From positions 496,001 to 560,000 of the forward strand of contig NZ_OZ026458.1 in assembly GCF_964019625.1 (NCBI RefSeq): a stretch of DNA of 64,000 nucleotides, written 5' to 3'. Shown in pieces: positions 44,182 through 55,381 of this stretch. Under the pieces are notes generated by a model. That model did not search any database. It saw only the letters and a list, made by a program, of their open reading frames with translations, and was not told the DNA's origin. Numbering within the stretch: position 1 is the stretch's first letter; every line of letters starts with the position of its first letter. Source of the stretch: Spiroplasma endosymbiont of Diplazon laetatorius. Its GTDB lineage: Bacteria; Bacillota_I; Bacilli_A; Mycoplasmatales; Mycoplasmataceae. The position numbers were made by a program, and so were the translations under genes.

Positions 44182-44197
44182 TTAATCTTCTTTTTTA
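44171..44197. terminator. bidirectional terminator
   Basis: AAGAAGATTAA followed by its complement and T. It lies between convergent genes whose stops are one base apart. Confidence 0.85.
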
Positions 44198-44502
44198 TTT
44201 ATAGTAACTTTAAATCTAAATCTTTTATCTAAGAAACACGCCAATATAAGCACAATTACATCAGTTATTATAAAACCTAAATTAATTCCCTGATTCACTC
44301 CTCAAGAGGTCTTTCAAAGAATAAAAGTTAGTATATAAATTAAAATGAATCATAATAAATTAAATATAAATAATGATAAATATGAGTTTTTTCTTTTTTT
44401 ATTAGATTCTTTATCTAAAAAATTAATTATTGAAAAATACATAAAGAAAATCGATAAAAGGTTTATTGTTACAAATTGAATTATTTCTATACTTGATCAC
44501 AT
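44182..44502 (-). CDS. small three-helix membrane protein coupled to the deacetylase
   Basis: 106 residues with three hydrophobic segments (about 7-28, 41-63 and 74-91) and a basic C-terminus. Its ATG shares one base with the stop of the deacetylase gene (TAATG), and GGAGG lies 12 bases upstream inside that gene; an ATT two codons earlier would give tighter spacing. Four TGA codons are Trp, including codon 2. Function unknown; the coupling suggests it works with the deacetylase. Confidence 0.7.
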
Positions 44503-45260
44503 TAGAATACTAAACCTCCATATTTTTTATAACTATATTCTGAATCTTCAAAATTAGCTGTTTTGTACCCTTTTTCTTCTAAATATGTAAGTAAATCATC
44601 CAATCACTGAGTTGCATAATCTCTTGTATGAGCTACTAGAATTTTTCCTGCACTTAAATGAGTTTTGTATTGATTTAGTATTTTTTCTTTACCACAAACA
44701 GATTCATTATAATCACAACCCAAATAACCCCTTACAAAATAATTGATATTTAATTTATCTTGTAAATAACCCATACCTCTATGATATTGCAAATAAGGCA
44801 TCCTTACTGGTATGTTTGATATAATTTTTTTTATATCATTGCCCTTTTGATCATAAATTTTTACTATTAGTTCACTTGTTTTGTAAAACTCTTTAAAAGC
44901 TTCTTTTGTATTTAGAAGATAATTGTTGTGATAATAAGAATGATTTCCTAAAGTGTGCCCCTCCGCTATCATTCTATCTACAATAGATTTTGTTTTTCCT
45001 CCATCTGTAAAATATTTTTCATAATTTATACCAGTACCGAAAAATGTGGCTTTTGCTCGATGTTTTTTTAATATATCCATAATAGCTTCATCTGCTTGTC
45101 CTGGACCATCATCAAATGTTAACATGACTACTTTTTCAGAAGTTTTTATTCTATTAACTTCATAATTATTTTTTACAGTAGCAAAATTAAATATGACACA
45201 AACAGATAAAAGCAAAACAATCAGTAAATTTAAAATATTTAGTTTAATTTTATTATTCAT
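44502..45260 (-). CDS. membrane-anchored polysaccharide deacetylase (NodB domain)
   Basis: 252 residues. An N-terminal membrane anchor (about 8-27) leads to an external NodB domain: MLTFDDGP (48-53, with D50 and D51), NHSYYH (H107 and H111 as metal ligands), a RMPYLQYH motif and LVAHTRD with the last His. The family removes acetyl groups from chitin, peptidoglycan or capsule sugars. Mollicutes have no wall, so a capsule, glycolipid or host glycan substrate is more likely. AAAGGTTT precedes the ATG. Confidence 0.87.
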
Positions 45261-45281
45261 TATTAAACCTTTCTACAATAT

Positions 45282-45851
45282 TTACCTAATTTTTTCTACC
45301 AATTCATCTATGGTTTTAAAGAATTCTTCTTTATTTGAATTATTTTCTAAAATAAAATCAAACTTATATTTTTTAAGTTTCTTTTGTTGAAACTTAGTTA
45401 TTGAATCAATTTCTTTAACTTCCCTGTTGTCTCTTTTTTTTACCCTTCAAATTCTTTTGACATGTTCTTTTACCAATAAGATAGTTTTATCAAATTTTAC
45501 TTTTATCCCACTTATTACAGCAGCTTCAACAAATATTAATTCAGCTTTTGTTTCTTTTTGAATTTGATCATTTATTGCATCTGAAATTAACGGTCAAGCA
45601 ACCTTTGTAAAATCTTCATTTAATTTATGATTATTAAATAAGGCCGTTCTTAAGATTTTCCTATCTATTTTACTCTCATTAAGTGCTTGAGGAATATAAT
45701 TTGATATAAATTCCATTATAGGTTCTTGATAAAGAACCTCTTTAGAAACTTTGTCAGCTTCAATAACTCTTATATTGGGATTTTCACTTAAATGTTCTAA
45801 CATTGTTGATTTACCACTCCCAATAAATCCACTTACCCCTATAACTTTCAT
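45282..45851 (-). CDS. coaE: dephospho-CoA kinase
   Basis: 189 residues. P-loop GFIGSGKS (8-15), then EADKVSKEVL as the substrate-binding D-A-D-like element, and the lid VKRIWRVKKRDNR. It performs the last step of coenzyme A synthesis; coaBC is in the same window. GAGGGTG precedes the ATG at 45851. One TGA in the middle and one in the lid are Trp. It is followed by the deacetylase 21 bases downstream. Confidence 0.93.
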
Positions 45852-45911
45852 TTCAACACCCTCTTTTATGTATAAAAAAATCATTTTCTTATAAATAATT
45901 TCTTATTTTAT

Positions 45912-47423
45912 TTAATTATAGATTATTTTATCCACATAACTAGTAATAATTGGTTTAATTGGTGACATTTCTTTAATAACTTCTGCACAAATTTCTCTAT
46001 AAGCTTTGTAGTCTTTGTCATTTTTTGCCACTTCTAAACGATTTATTACATTTCTTCTTGCATCAATATTTTTTCAACTTGAAGAAACTCTGTTTTTTAA
46101 ACAGTAACCAACTTTTGGCAGTAACTCTTCACTTCTAAATGTTATTGCAAAGATTTGTTCTAACTTAATTTCAGCTGCAAATAAATCTCATGTTTTAAGA
46201 GAAAATCTGTAACCTTCAATTAATTCTTCTAGGTCATTTTTGTATCTTCCAAATAAGTTTAATCTTGGATTTAACATTAATTGTTCTATTAATTCAACAA
46301 ATTGTCTATCTGTTGATGTTAACAAATTCATTTGAGCTTCTATTTCCATACCTATTTTATTTCAATCGATTTCACTTGCTTTTGTTAACTCTTCTACTCT
46401 AGAAATTGTATCTCTATATAGTTTTGAATCTGTGTTTTTTGAATCTTCTAACATTTTTGTAAGATTCTTATAGAATAAACTACATTTTCTTGCAAGTTTT
46501 TGATCATATTCAAAAACTTGTTTTTCAGCTTTTGGTTGTTTAACTTCGTCATTAACTGATTTAATAACAACTTCTTTTACTTTTTTATTTTTTTTCTCTT
46601 TAATTTTAGGTTTTTCAACTTTAGCGTAAGTGTCTACTAAGTGTGCTCCAGTTTGTAAGTCAATATCTCTTAAAACTATTAAGTTTATATTTCATCAACT
46701 ACATTCTCCACAAACAACTCCAACAAATGCTGTTATTAAAGCTGAAAATGGAATAATTATTGGCAATATAAATCAACCAATTAATGAAGCAATATCTTTT
46801 GCGTTTTGTGCAGCTGCAGCTCCTCCTGGAGTTTTTGCAAATAATCCAAATGACAATCAATATATTTGTCCAAATTGTGTTGCAAATTTATTAGCAATAG
46901 TTGCAGTAATTGTTTGATCTAAAGAAATGAAGTTTGTTGCACTAAATTTTAATGAAATACCCATTAAAAATGGTAATGCAGATAAGAAAGATAAAATTGA
47001 AACTAAAGTTAAAACAACAAATAATATTCAAGCAAATATCATTGTAAATTGATAACTTCTAATAGGTCTAACTATTCTAGCTATTCCCTTTTTAGTTTTA
47101 GATCTATAACCAACCAAGTGTATAGTCATTCTAGTTAACATTAAGATAAAAGTTGTTCCAGCAACAACCAATGGGATTCAATAAATTATTAATCCAGCTG
47201 AGCCAACCATTATATTTGATCCGTTTTTTAAGAAAAACTTCATAAATGGAGTATATCCAGTTTTAACAGCGGTTCCATTTACAAAGTCCATATTAGTTTG
47301 ATTTACAATTGGAGAAAACATCATCAATAATGAATAAGCAATTATGATAAACGAAAAAACCATTAATGAAATAATCATGAATAGTGATTTTTTATTATTT
47401 TTTAGTAACTTAATTTTGCCCAT
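45912..47423 (-). CDS. large membrane protein with cytoplasmic helical tail
   Basis: 503 residues. Five to six membrane segments lie in the first 260 residues, with a large loop after the first helix (MMFSPIVNQTNMDF). The C-terminal 240 residues are soluble and charged, starting with a Lys-rich linker. No transporter motif is visible. Nine or more TGA codons are Trp. GGGGAAA precedes the ATG. Architecture echoes the 49926-51377 protein. Family not recognised. Confidence 0.7.
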
Positions 47424-47495
47424 AAATCATATTTCCCCATAAAAACTAAATATATTATATAATACTTTTAGTTTTTTTAAATAGTAAATATCTTT

Positions 47496-47527
47496 AAAAA
47501 AATGATTCACATGGTGTGAATCATTTT
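47496..47527 (-). terminator. terminator
   Basis: AAAATGATTCACA and GTGAATCATTTT pair on the minus strand, followed by T. It overlaps the stop of the 347-residue hypothetical gene. Confidence 0.85.
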
Positions 47528-48569
47528 AATATTTTATAAATTGATTGAAATCAGATTTTAAATCTCTGTATGTTAGACAATCATTTATAAGTCTTACTTG
47601 ATTTTCAATTAATTCAAAAGTTGAGAATTTAAATCTTTGATCTCCTGATAAATAAATACCATCTTCTTCTATTTTGTGTTCTGGTTTTAAACAATATGGA
47701 AGTATTTCTCTATTAATTACACTTTCATTAAAGTATTTGAATAAAGGTCTATACTCTCCTCTTCCTGGTCCTAGGTTAACTAAACCAAGTGCTACTCTTG
47801 GATCTACTATAAATAAACTTAATATATTCATTTTAGTTCTATCATCAATAAAGTTAGCTATTGTTTTATTTGTTAATAAGAATGTTTCTCTGTCTAAATC
47901 AGATATTCTAAAGAACTTAAAGAAAGTATTATTTACAATATTGTGAAAGTAAACATCTAAAAACTTATAGTTTTGAGTTATTAAAATATCATTTGGAACA
48001 ATAATTCTTTTTTGATATTCTTGTAAATCAAAGTTAATTGGTGAGTTTTCAACATATTCATAAAGACTTTCAAAAGTTCTTTTACTAAAGATGTAATCAT
48101 ACATTTCAAATAAAACGTAACTTACAACATTTAAAATAATCATTCTATAATCTTCGTCAATTTCAAAGTTTAATACGTCAAATACTCTAAATTTTTTGTT
48201 TGAATCTGAAAATGCATATTTGTATTCACCATTTATTATTGTTACTAAGAAATAAAAGTATTTTAAGAATAATACTTCTTTTCCTGTCATTTCTACAAAT
48301 TCTTCATTCTTTTTAATTCTTTTATCAACAATAGCTTTAGCTACTTTTGATATTTGATCAAATTGTTTTGATATTTTTTGAACATCAAATGCTTCATAGT
48401 CTTTGAATAATACTTCTAAAAAAGGTACATTTTCTACTTCAATTTCCTCAACTTGGTCACTTACAAAGTCAATGTATTTAAAACAAAAAGAACCATCTTC
48501 ATTTTGAGTTTTTCAACTATCTAAGAATTCGCTTGGCAATATTAGATTTCTTTTCATTTTCTTTTTCAT
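47526..48569 (-). CDS. conserved hypothetical protein
   Basis: 347 residues, soluble, rich in Phe/Tyr/Asp, mixed helix and strand. No membrane segment or known motif. AAGGTGGA precedes the ATG at 48569. It starts 12 bases after the stop of a small gene and ends at a terminator, so the two are one unit. One TGA near the start is Trp. Function unknown. Confidence 0.68.
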
Positions 48570-48581
48570 AAATCCACCTTT

Positions 48582-48860
48582 TTATTCATTTTCTATTAAT
48601 CACAATTGTTTCGTTGGAGAAATTGGAGTTGCTGTTATTATTGTTTTTTCTATTTTATCAATTACAAAATAAATATCAGCTTTCGCTGTCTTTATATAAG
48701 TGTGTTTTGAAGTATCAAAGCTATAAGTTGATTTTTCAATCATTTTCAAGATTTTTTCTTTTAACTTAAATTCTTCTTCATCTGCTAGATTAAGACGTTG
48801 TCTTATCCTTTGAATTGAATGAGTTGAAAACCCATATTCGTGTTTATAGTAGTAACTCAT
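48582..48860 (-). CDS. small hypothetical protein, DUF4258-like
   Basis: 92 residues. The pattern F-S-T-H-S-I-Q-R-I-R-Q-R-L near the start and a later ADIYFVIDKIEKTIITA strand resemble the H-x3-R-x3-R and I-x-V-V-x-x-x-x-x-x-I-x-T-A elements of DUF4258-type, RelE-like small proteins. Homology is not certain. AGGTGATT precedes the ATG. It is the first gene of a two-gene unit. One TGA near the end is Trp. Confidence 0.55.
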
Positions 48861-48922
48861 TCAAATCACCTCACTTAATAATTATAAAGAATTTTGACTA
48901 TACATTAAAGTCAAAAGTGAAT

Positions 48923-48950
48923 AAAAAAAACTCCTTAAGGAGTTTTTTTT
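48923..48950. terminator. palindromic terminator
   Basis: AAAAAAAACTCCTT followed by its exact complement. It ends the RDD-family gene on the minus strand. Confidence 0.9.
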
Positions 48951-48951
48951 A

Positions 48952-49263
48952 TTATTTGTTTACAACAATAAAGTTTCCTGATCATCTCTCAGCAAAAGTA
49001 CCTTTTTTAAGACATATCATCACTATGTCAAAAATTCATGTAACTATTAATAAGTATAATAATCCTTGTAATAATCCAAATAAGAATAATTTAAGTTGTT
49101 TTTTTGTTGAGTATTCTAAATCCATAGCTTTCATACCGATTGATGGTTTAGCTTTACAATAATTAATAATAATAAATATAATGTATATACCAAAAGTAAT
49201 ACCCACTAAAGCATTATTAATAAAATTTGAAACAAATCTTCTTCAAAATCCTGCATTTTTCAT
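48952..49263 (-). CDS. RDD family small membrane protein
   Basis: 103 residues with two hydrophobic segments (about 12-35 and 61-84). The start MKNAGFWRRFVSNFINNALVG carries the R-x-x-x-N stretch of RDD proteins (R-x-x-D changed), and KPSIGMKAMDLEY fits the T-I-G-K-x-x-x-x-L-x-V element. Role unknown; some RDD proteins are linked to ion transport. GGGGAAAA precedes the ATG. Three TGA codons are Trp. Confidence 0.72.
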
Positions 49264-49335
49264 TATTTTTTCCCCTTTTTCCTTATTACTAATATATCAT
49301 TTTTTAACCACTTTAACCACTTTAAAGTAATTAAA

Positions 49336-49830
49336 TTAGTATTCTTCATTTATTAAAAATTGCTTAATTTCTCTTCCACTCCTATATTTAACATCTTGGT
49401 TTTTTGAAATTAACCTATGACAAGGAATTAATAATAGTATTGGGTTTTTAGCCATACAACTTGCTATGAAACGTGTGTGATCTGGCATGTTTATCTTTTT
49501 TGCAAAATCAGAATAACTAACGTATTCTCCATAGTCTAAATTACAAACTTCTCTTAAGACATGAATTTGTTTGTCTGTTAGATTAGGCAAAAATAGACTA
49601 TTAAAATCTAATTTAAAATCCTGTTTATTTTCAAATCTTCTAATTAAATCTATGTATTTTTTAAATTCATCACTTTTTAATATATTTCTAACTTTATATC
49701 CTTTATAAAACTCATGTATATTGTCTTTTTCAAAACCAATATAACTTAACTTATCTTCTATCAAACCAATTTTTAATACTTTATTTTTAAAAATGGTTAT
49801 TTTAAAAACTTTAATTATCTTTTCTTCCAT
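49336..49830 (-). CDS. ogt: methylated-DNA-protein cysteine methyltransferase
   Basis: 164 residues. The active-site motif is LIPCHRLI (C137). The helix-turn-helix before it (VSYSDFAKKINMPDHTRFIASCMAKNP in outline) matches AGT/Ogt proteins. It moves an alkyl group from O6-alkylguanine to its own Cys and is consumed. The usual G-x-x-G-G-Y after the motif is reduced to KYRSG. No TGA codon occurs. Adds to the repair set of this window. Confidence 0.92.
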   Translation of the reverse strand: MEEKIIKVFKITIFKNKVLKIGLIEDKLSYIGFEKDNIHEFYKGYKVRNILKSDEFKKYIDLIRRFENKQDFKLDFNSLFLPNLTDKQIHVLREVCNLDYGEYVSYSDFAKKINMPDHTRFIASCMAKNPILLLIPCHRLISKNQDVKYRSGREIKQFLINEEY

Positions 49831-49852
49831 TCATATCACCCATCTAAATTAT

Positions 49853-49881
49853 AAAAAAACACAACTAGAAGTTGTGTTTTT
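49853..49881 (-). terminator. terminator
   Basis: AAAACACAACT pairs with AGTTGTGTTTT, with T on the minus strand, 45 bases after the stop of the 483-residue membrane protein. Confidence 0.85.
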
Positions 49882-49925
49882 AGACCAATATCAAAATAAT
49901 TTTTGTTGTAATCAAATTATTTTTA

Positions 49926-51377
49926 TTAATGTTGATCTTTATCTTTGTTTTTATTATTTTTCTTTTCTTGACGATCTTTAATTTCTTTTAAGAAAGCATC
50001 GATATCTTCTTGAGATTCATAAAGACTTGGATCAATTTCATATTTTCTTCCTTGCATTGCTTCAGAAATCATTGTTTGGTATTCTTCATTTGCTCTAGAT
50101 ATTTTAGCTCTATCAATTCTAGGGTTTAGTCCTAGAATTACAAATACTGTAATTGCAGATAATATAAGTGAAGCAAACATAAATCCTAATAAAACCTTTA
50201 TTAAAGTTGTATTAAAGTTTTGTGCCATATCATTTAACATTTTACTTAAAGCTTCATTATTTAAAGTGAAAGTTTCAGTAATTGCAGGCTTAATTTCTAT
50301 CTTATCTATATTTGTAAACAATGCAGTAAAATATTTCCCAGGAATGTCTTGTCCGAACATATACATCATAGGAGTTCAAAATTGAATCAGCATCATGACT
50401 ATGAACATACCAGGAATAAATAAAGTTGTTCCTGGAATTACAAATTTTAATCTATAACTTTTTGGTGGTTGAATGATTGAAAACACTAAATATGCCATAA
50501 TAACACAAATTATTACTTCAAAAATGATTGAAGTTGCCCCAGAGTTACCACCAACATAAACACCTAAATTAATGGTTCATGAGTTACCTAATTTATTAAT
50601 TTTTAAAAATTCATTTCATTTACTTATGAATGTATCATCAAATTCAAAACCTTTAAGTTTGTCAGCATTTAAAACATAACTTTGTATAGATAAAAAGATT
50701 GTAAGTAGTAGCGAAAATAAAGCAATTAACCCTAAACTTACACCAATAGCCAATTTCAATCATTTAGTGTAAGTTGGTTTTGCATTATATGGATAAAATC
50801 TTGGATCTTGCATTGGATGTGGAGGAATTGATCCCATAAATGGGTTTCCTTGTGCACTTTGTGCTCCTGCAAATTGTTCAAAACCACTTGATTGTGATGT
50901 GTTTGGTTTTTCTTTTGTTTTATCAACAACTTCTGGTTCAACATTTGATTTATCTGATGCTTTTAAGTATTTTTCTTTCATTTCATCAGTTATTTTTGAG
51001 TTTTCTTTAACGAATTCTTCTGTTAATTCAAAAGTTTGATCAGTTAATGATTCTCTTGATATTTGTAAATTATTGAAACAAAATGTTTGTAAGTAAGTAA
51101 TATCACTTAAAACATCATCTGCTTTTTTATTATCTGGTTTTACAAATTTAATTTTTTCTTTAGTGATGTTTACTAAAGCTTTTCCAAATATTGCACCTCA
51201 TTTTTGATCTTTAAAAGTACAATTTTCATCTATTTCTAAAATTAATAAGTCATTAACTAATTCAACTGCTTGTTTTTTAAACTCAACATCACTTAGTAAC
51301 TCTACTCTTAATTTCTCATTTTTAATTAAATTTGCTAATAAAAATATCGAATCTTGATATATCTTGTTAGCTTCCAT
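49926..51377 (-). CDS. membrane protein with long cytoplasmic N-terminus
   Basis: 483 residues. Residues 1-205 are soluble and charged, with a Gly/Pro/Gln-rich part at about 165-200 (GFEQFAGAQSAQGN, then PPHPMQDPRFYPYN). Four membrane segments follow and a charged Lys/Asn/Glu tail ends the protein. AGAGGTT precedes the ATG at 51377. It follows holA by 20 bases and is probably cotranscribed. Six TGA codons are Trp. No recognised domain. Confidence 0.7.
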
Positions 51378-51397
51378 CTTTTTAACCTCTATTCTTA

Positions 51398-52351
51398 TTA
51401 AAAATTAAACATTTTTAATAGTTCAATTTCTGGAATTATTTTATTATCATAAATTCCGCCTTTTATATTCTTTTCAAGGGAATATAACACCTTGATTTTA
51501 TCATTTATTTGACTAATATCTAGTTTATTTTGTTCTAATAATTTAGAAACTCTATAAGGATTTGCTCCTAAAATAGAAGCTATTTCTGAATTATTCATTC
51601 TTTTTTGTTTAAATAACAAAACATTTCTTAAAGTAATTAAGTTACTTGCAAGTAAAGCAAGGAAAGAAAAAATATCATTGTTTATTTCCATATAGCTTTC
51701 CCATTGTTTTAAAAAGGTCTTTACATCATTTGATATGAAGCAATTAGCTAACTGAAAAGTATCAAATTTATGATATTTTGTTGTAATTTCTTCAACCAAT
51801 GAAACACTTAATTTTTTATTTAAAGAAATAATCTTATTTATTTCATTTGTAAAAACTTGCATGTCACTTGGTAACTTATCAATAAATAAATTCAAAGCTT
51901 CATTATCATACTCTATTTGAGCATTTTCTAGTTTTTTAATCATTATTTGTTTCTTTTGATCAGTGGTTGGTTCATCTAATTTAAGCATTTTACAAACTTG
52001 TTCTGTTAACTTAGCTATTTTTAGTTTTTTTGAAAACTTCTCTGAATTTAAAGTCATTATTATTTCAACTTCTTCATTTGTAGAATTAAGTATTTGTTCT
52101 ACAAACTTAACATCATATGTTTTATGAAGTTTAACTTTGCTTTCATTCACAAATCAACAATCATTTATAACTATTATTTTCTTTGAAGAAAATATTGAAT
52201 AAGTATTTACTTCTTCTAAAATAGAAGAAATAGGATCATCAATTAAAGAATATTCAAAAATTTCATAATCACCATTAACATTGGCTTTCTGAATAAGTTT
52301 TTCAACTTGTCTTTTTATTAAAAAGTTATCATTAGAATGAACAAAGAACAT
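51398..52351 (-). CDS. holA: DNA polymerase III delta subunit
   Basis: 317 residues. The N-terminal alpha/beta part (MFFVHSNDNFLIKRQVEKL, then YSIFSSKKIIVINDC) and the helical C-terminus with SFLALLASNLITLRNVLLFKQ and IASILGANPYRVSKLLEQ match HolA/YqeN. It opens the beta clamp inside the clamp loader. AGGTGG precedes the ATG at 52351; the GTG at 52360 lies inside that site. In Bacillus the same gene also lies beside rpsT and comEC. Confidence 0.9.
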
Positions 52352-52409
52352 TTTTACCACCTATTACTTATAATTTACCATTAAAAATTGAGAAAAAAAT
52401 TAATTTATT

Positions 52410-52438
52410 TTGAATTAACTAGGTTTTTACTATATACT
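52410..52438 (+). promoter_or_regulatory. promoter of rpsT
   Basis: TTGAAT (52410-52415), 17 bases, TATACT (52433-52438). Confidence 0.65.
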
Positions 52439-52480
52439 CTATTTGTATATAAAATATCTTGTTTAAAGGGGTGAATCGAA

Positions 52481-52723
52481 ATGGCAAATATTAAATCACA
52501 AGAAAAACGTATTTTAACTAATGAAAAATCACGTTTAGCAAACAAAGCTTTCAGAAGTTCAGTTAAAACAGCAGTTAAAAAAGCTTTAGCTGCAAAAGCA
52601 GAAGGTTCAAAGGAAAAAGATGCTTTAATCAATGAAGCAGTTAGTTTATTAGATAAATCAGTAACTAAAGGAATTTTCAAAGCTAACAAAGCTGCAAGAG
52701 AAAAATCAAGATTAATGAAATAA
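52481..52723 (+). CDS. rpsT: 30S ribosomal protein S20
   Basis: 80 residues, Lys/Ala/Ser-rich. ANIKSQEKRILTNEKSRLAN at the start and LLDKSVTKGIFKANKAAREKSRL at the end (shown in outline) fit S20, a helical-bundle primary binder of 16S rRNA. AAAGGGGTGA precedes the ATG. It is a single plus-strand gene inside a minus-strand block, flanked by holA and comEC, a gene order shared with Firmicutes. Confidence 0.96.
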   Translation: MANIKSQEKRILTNEKSRLANKAFRSSVKTAVKKALAAKAEGSKEKDALINEAVSLLDKSVTKGIFKANKAAREKSRLMK

Positions 52724-52742
52724 TTAATTAGAACAATAATAG

Positions 52743-52771
52743 AAAAAACTCTTTTTAAAAAGAGTTTTTTT
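52743..52771. terminator. bidirectional terminator rpsT/comEC
   Basis: AAAAACTCTTTTT followed by its exact complement. The comEC stop lies within the stem. Confidence 0.88.
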
Positions 52772-54830
52772 GTATTTTAATTGTCTTTCCCCTATTAACT
52801 TTATATTTAAAACTAGAGTCACCATTAGTGACATAAGTTTTACATTGGTGCTTATTTAAAGTTTCAATTGTTTCTTTATTTGGAAAGTCCAAGGTTTTAG
52901 ATTTATGACCAGATATAAAACAAGTTTTAGGTTTTATTACATTCATGAATGCATCAGATGTACTTGTTTTACTTCCATGATGTCCAACTTGTAGAAAATC
53001 TACTCCGCCTTTCACTTTCTCTAAAAATAATTCATCTTTAATTAATTTATACTCTCTTACTTTAGTTGCGTCTCCTGTAAATAAAAGTTTTTTATTTTTT
53101 ATTTCCACAACAGAAACTTGAGAGTTATCATTTTCATCTGAATTATTTAGTTCTATAAAGTTTGTGATTTTTAAATCTTTATAATTAAAATAAGTTTTTA
53201 GATCATGATTATAAAAAACATTTTTTAATCTATAAGTTTCTTTAACGTTATCAAGTTGGTCATAGTGATCTTGATGATTATGACTTATAAAAACAGCTTC
53301 TATATTTCTTACACCACTATAAACAAGATATTGTTCTAAACTGTTTTTGCTAAACCCCGTTCCTCTTCCAGCATCAAACAAAATAGTTTTTCCTTTATAA
53401 TGGCAAACAAAACTATTTCCATTACCAACATTCAACATGGTTATAGTTGGATTTATTTTAGAAAATTGATTTGCTTGAATTATCCAAAAACAATTTAAAC
53501 TAAATAAAGCTATAAGAATTTTTTTAATTTTTGTTTTACTAAATTTGAAGGTAGTAATAAATTTAAATAAAACAAAATAAGTAACTAAGTAAATTACATT
53601 AAAACTTCCACAAATTGTGGTCAAGTTTAAATAAGTAAAACCTTTAGAGTAATAATAAAATATTTCATAAATTAGGTTTAAAACATAACCAAAAAAAGGA
53701 ATAAAAAATAACATTGATATTAAAAAACAAAACACAACAAAAGGTATCAATAATATTTCAAAAATAAAGCTGAATCAATATATTTTATAACCATAAAATA
53801 TTTGAACAGGAATAAAAACACTACTTACAATTAAAAAATTATAAATTATATTTGTAACTAGTTTCTTATCATTATATTTTTTTAAAAAACTAAAACTAAT
53901 AACTGAAAATATAAATCCAACATTAAAAACAAATAATGGTTTTATAAACAAACAAACTATTCACAGTAAACTTAGCTTAGTAAATTTAGATAATTTAAAG
54001 TTTCAATTTTTTTTCATTCAATCAATTATTAAAAGAACACTTGCTTTTAATAAAAACATCTTAAAATTCAAAAGATAAGAATAATAAAAAAGTAGAGATA
54101 TCGGTATTATTCGATACTTTTTATAAGATTTAGATTTATAAAAAACTTTCCTATTTAAAAATTTACTTAAAATATAAATATTCATTCCACTTAAGTTAAT
54201 TAAATAACCAAGCGAATAAGAATTTAAGTTTTTATAAACTAGATCACCACTTTTTTCTTGAAAAAGCATTAACCTAGTCAAATTATTTGTAGAATCTTTT
54301 AACTTATACAAAAAATATTGTATCGAATATAAATTTATTGTCTTAACAGATGCGTTAAATACCTTATACTTAACATTTCTATTAAGTAGGTAGGCATTAA
54401 AATCAAATTCTCAAAAGTTACCATTAACACTGACTTTTTCAAACTCCCCTACCAAAGACACAAACCCCCCTACCGATAATTTAACCTCCCCTACCGGTAT
54501 ATAATAGAGAGTGTTTAACTGTTTTATAAGTGCATAGGTTTCTTTTACCTCTACTACCCTATAAAAATTTCAGTTGAGATGTTTATTTATATCAAATTTA
54601 TAAAATAATAAGAACAAGAATAAAAATAACATGGTAACTATCAAAAAAGGATAAGACTTTTTGATATCAATTGATAAACTTGTAATAATTAATATATAAA
54701 TAAAACTACATACATATATATTGTCTATATCCCTACTCACAGCTATGCACACAAGCGCTATGAAGGTTAAAAAGAAATAGTTTCTTCTAATATATAAGTT
54801 TTGGAATTGCTTTGTTATAGAACTCCACAT
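52755..54830 (-). CDS. comEC: ComEC/Rec2-type DNA uptake channel protein
   Basis: 691 residues. Short N-terminal membrane helices, an OB-like external part (about 90-150), a Competence domain with about eight helices (ITR from NLSGMNIYIL, about 205-440), and a C-terminal metallo-beta-lactamase domain with FDAGRGTG, ISHNHQDH (517-522), FTGDA and QVGHHGSKTS. ComEC passes single-stranded DNA into the cytoplasm in competent Firmicutes. The ATG at 54830 follows AAGGGAA and lies 44 bases inside the upstream exported-protein gene. Codon 2 is TGG, rare here. Confidence 0.9.
54446..54495 (-). repeat. three G-rich 8-mers at exact 21-bp spacing inside comEC
   Basis: GGTAGGGG (minus strand) occurs at 54446-54453, 54467-54474 and 54488-54495. 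The 21-base period equals seven codons, each starting with Val-Gly. The surrounding genome is very A/T-rich. Confidence 0.8.
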
Positions 54831-55320
54831 TGAAAGTTCCCTTGTAAGTTACTTTAAGTTCTTCCATACATTCGTCATAAGTTTTATTCGGATCTAAAAA
54901 TATATCCACACTCTTTTTAGATACAGTTTCACTTACACCACGAGTAGTAAAGAAGTCTTGATCAACTTCAAACCTAGAAGTTCTTACAACCTCTATATCT
55001 TCTTTTGGATAAAACAATACAGTGTTGTTCTTCTTTAAGTTATTATTTGGTTCAATATCAAATAAACTTTCTAAATACTCTAAGTTATTATTTTCTAGTA
55101 ACTCTTTGTAATCATTTGCTTCTTTATCGTTTTTAATTTTACTTGGAAGCAGATCAGGATTCTCAAGAGTTATGTCGTACTTAACTTTAAAGTAAATATA
55201 GTTTTCATTTACATTTTCGATAACAGATTGTTCTCTAACATTAATATTGGCTATAAATAATATGCTAGCTCCAACTAAAAATGAAAATATTAATATTGTA
55301 ATAAACTTAAATTTCTTCAT
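54787..55320 (-). CDS. exported or membrane-anchored protein upstream of comEC
   Basis: 177 residues. One N-terminal hydrophobic segment (about 5-27, ITILIFSFLVGASILFIA) without a lipobox Cys, then a polar external domain rich in Asn/Glu/Asp that I do not recognise. GAGGTG precedes the ATG at 55320; the GTG at 55326 is within that site. It contains no TGA codon. Its end overlaps comEC by 44 bases, which suggests coupled translation and a possible role with ComEC. Confidence 0.7.
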   Translation of the reverse strand: MKKFKFITILIFSFLVGASILFIANINVREQSVIENVNENYIYFKVKYDITLENPDLLPSKIKNDKEANDYKELLENNNLEYLESLFDIEPNNNLKKNNTVLFYPKEDIEVVRTSRFEVDQDFFTTRGVSETVSKKSVDIFLDPNKTYDECMEELKVTYKGTFNVEFYNKAIPKLIY

Positions 55321-55344
55321 AAACACCTCAAATAATATATCGAC

Positions 55345-55375
55345 AAAAAAATAAAAGTTTTCACTTTTATTTTTT
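55345..55375 (-). terminator. terminator between the two exported-protein genes
   Basis: AAAAATAAAAGT and ACTTTTATTTTT flank GAAA, with T on the minus strand. Read-through into the comEC pair remains possible. Confidence 0.75.
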
Positions 55376-55381
55376 TATTTA

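Noticed and set aside
49308-49326. ACCACTTTA direct repeat upstream of the ogt end
   Set aside because: Only two 9-base copies; no CRISPR-like spacing and nothing beyond chance in A/T-rich DNA.
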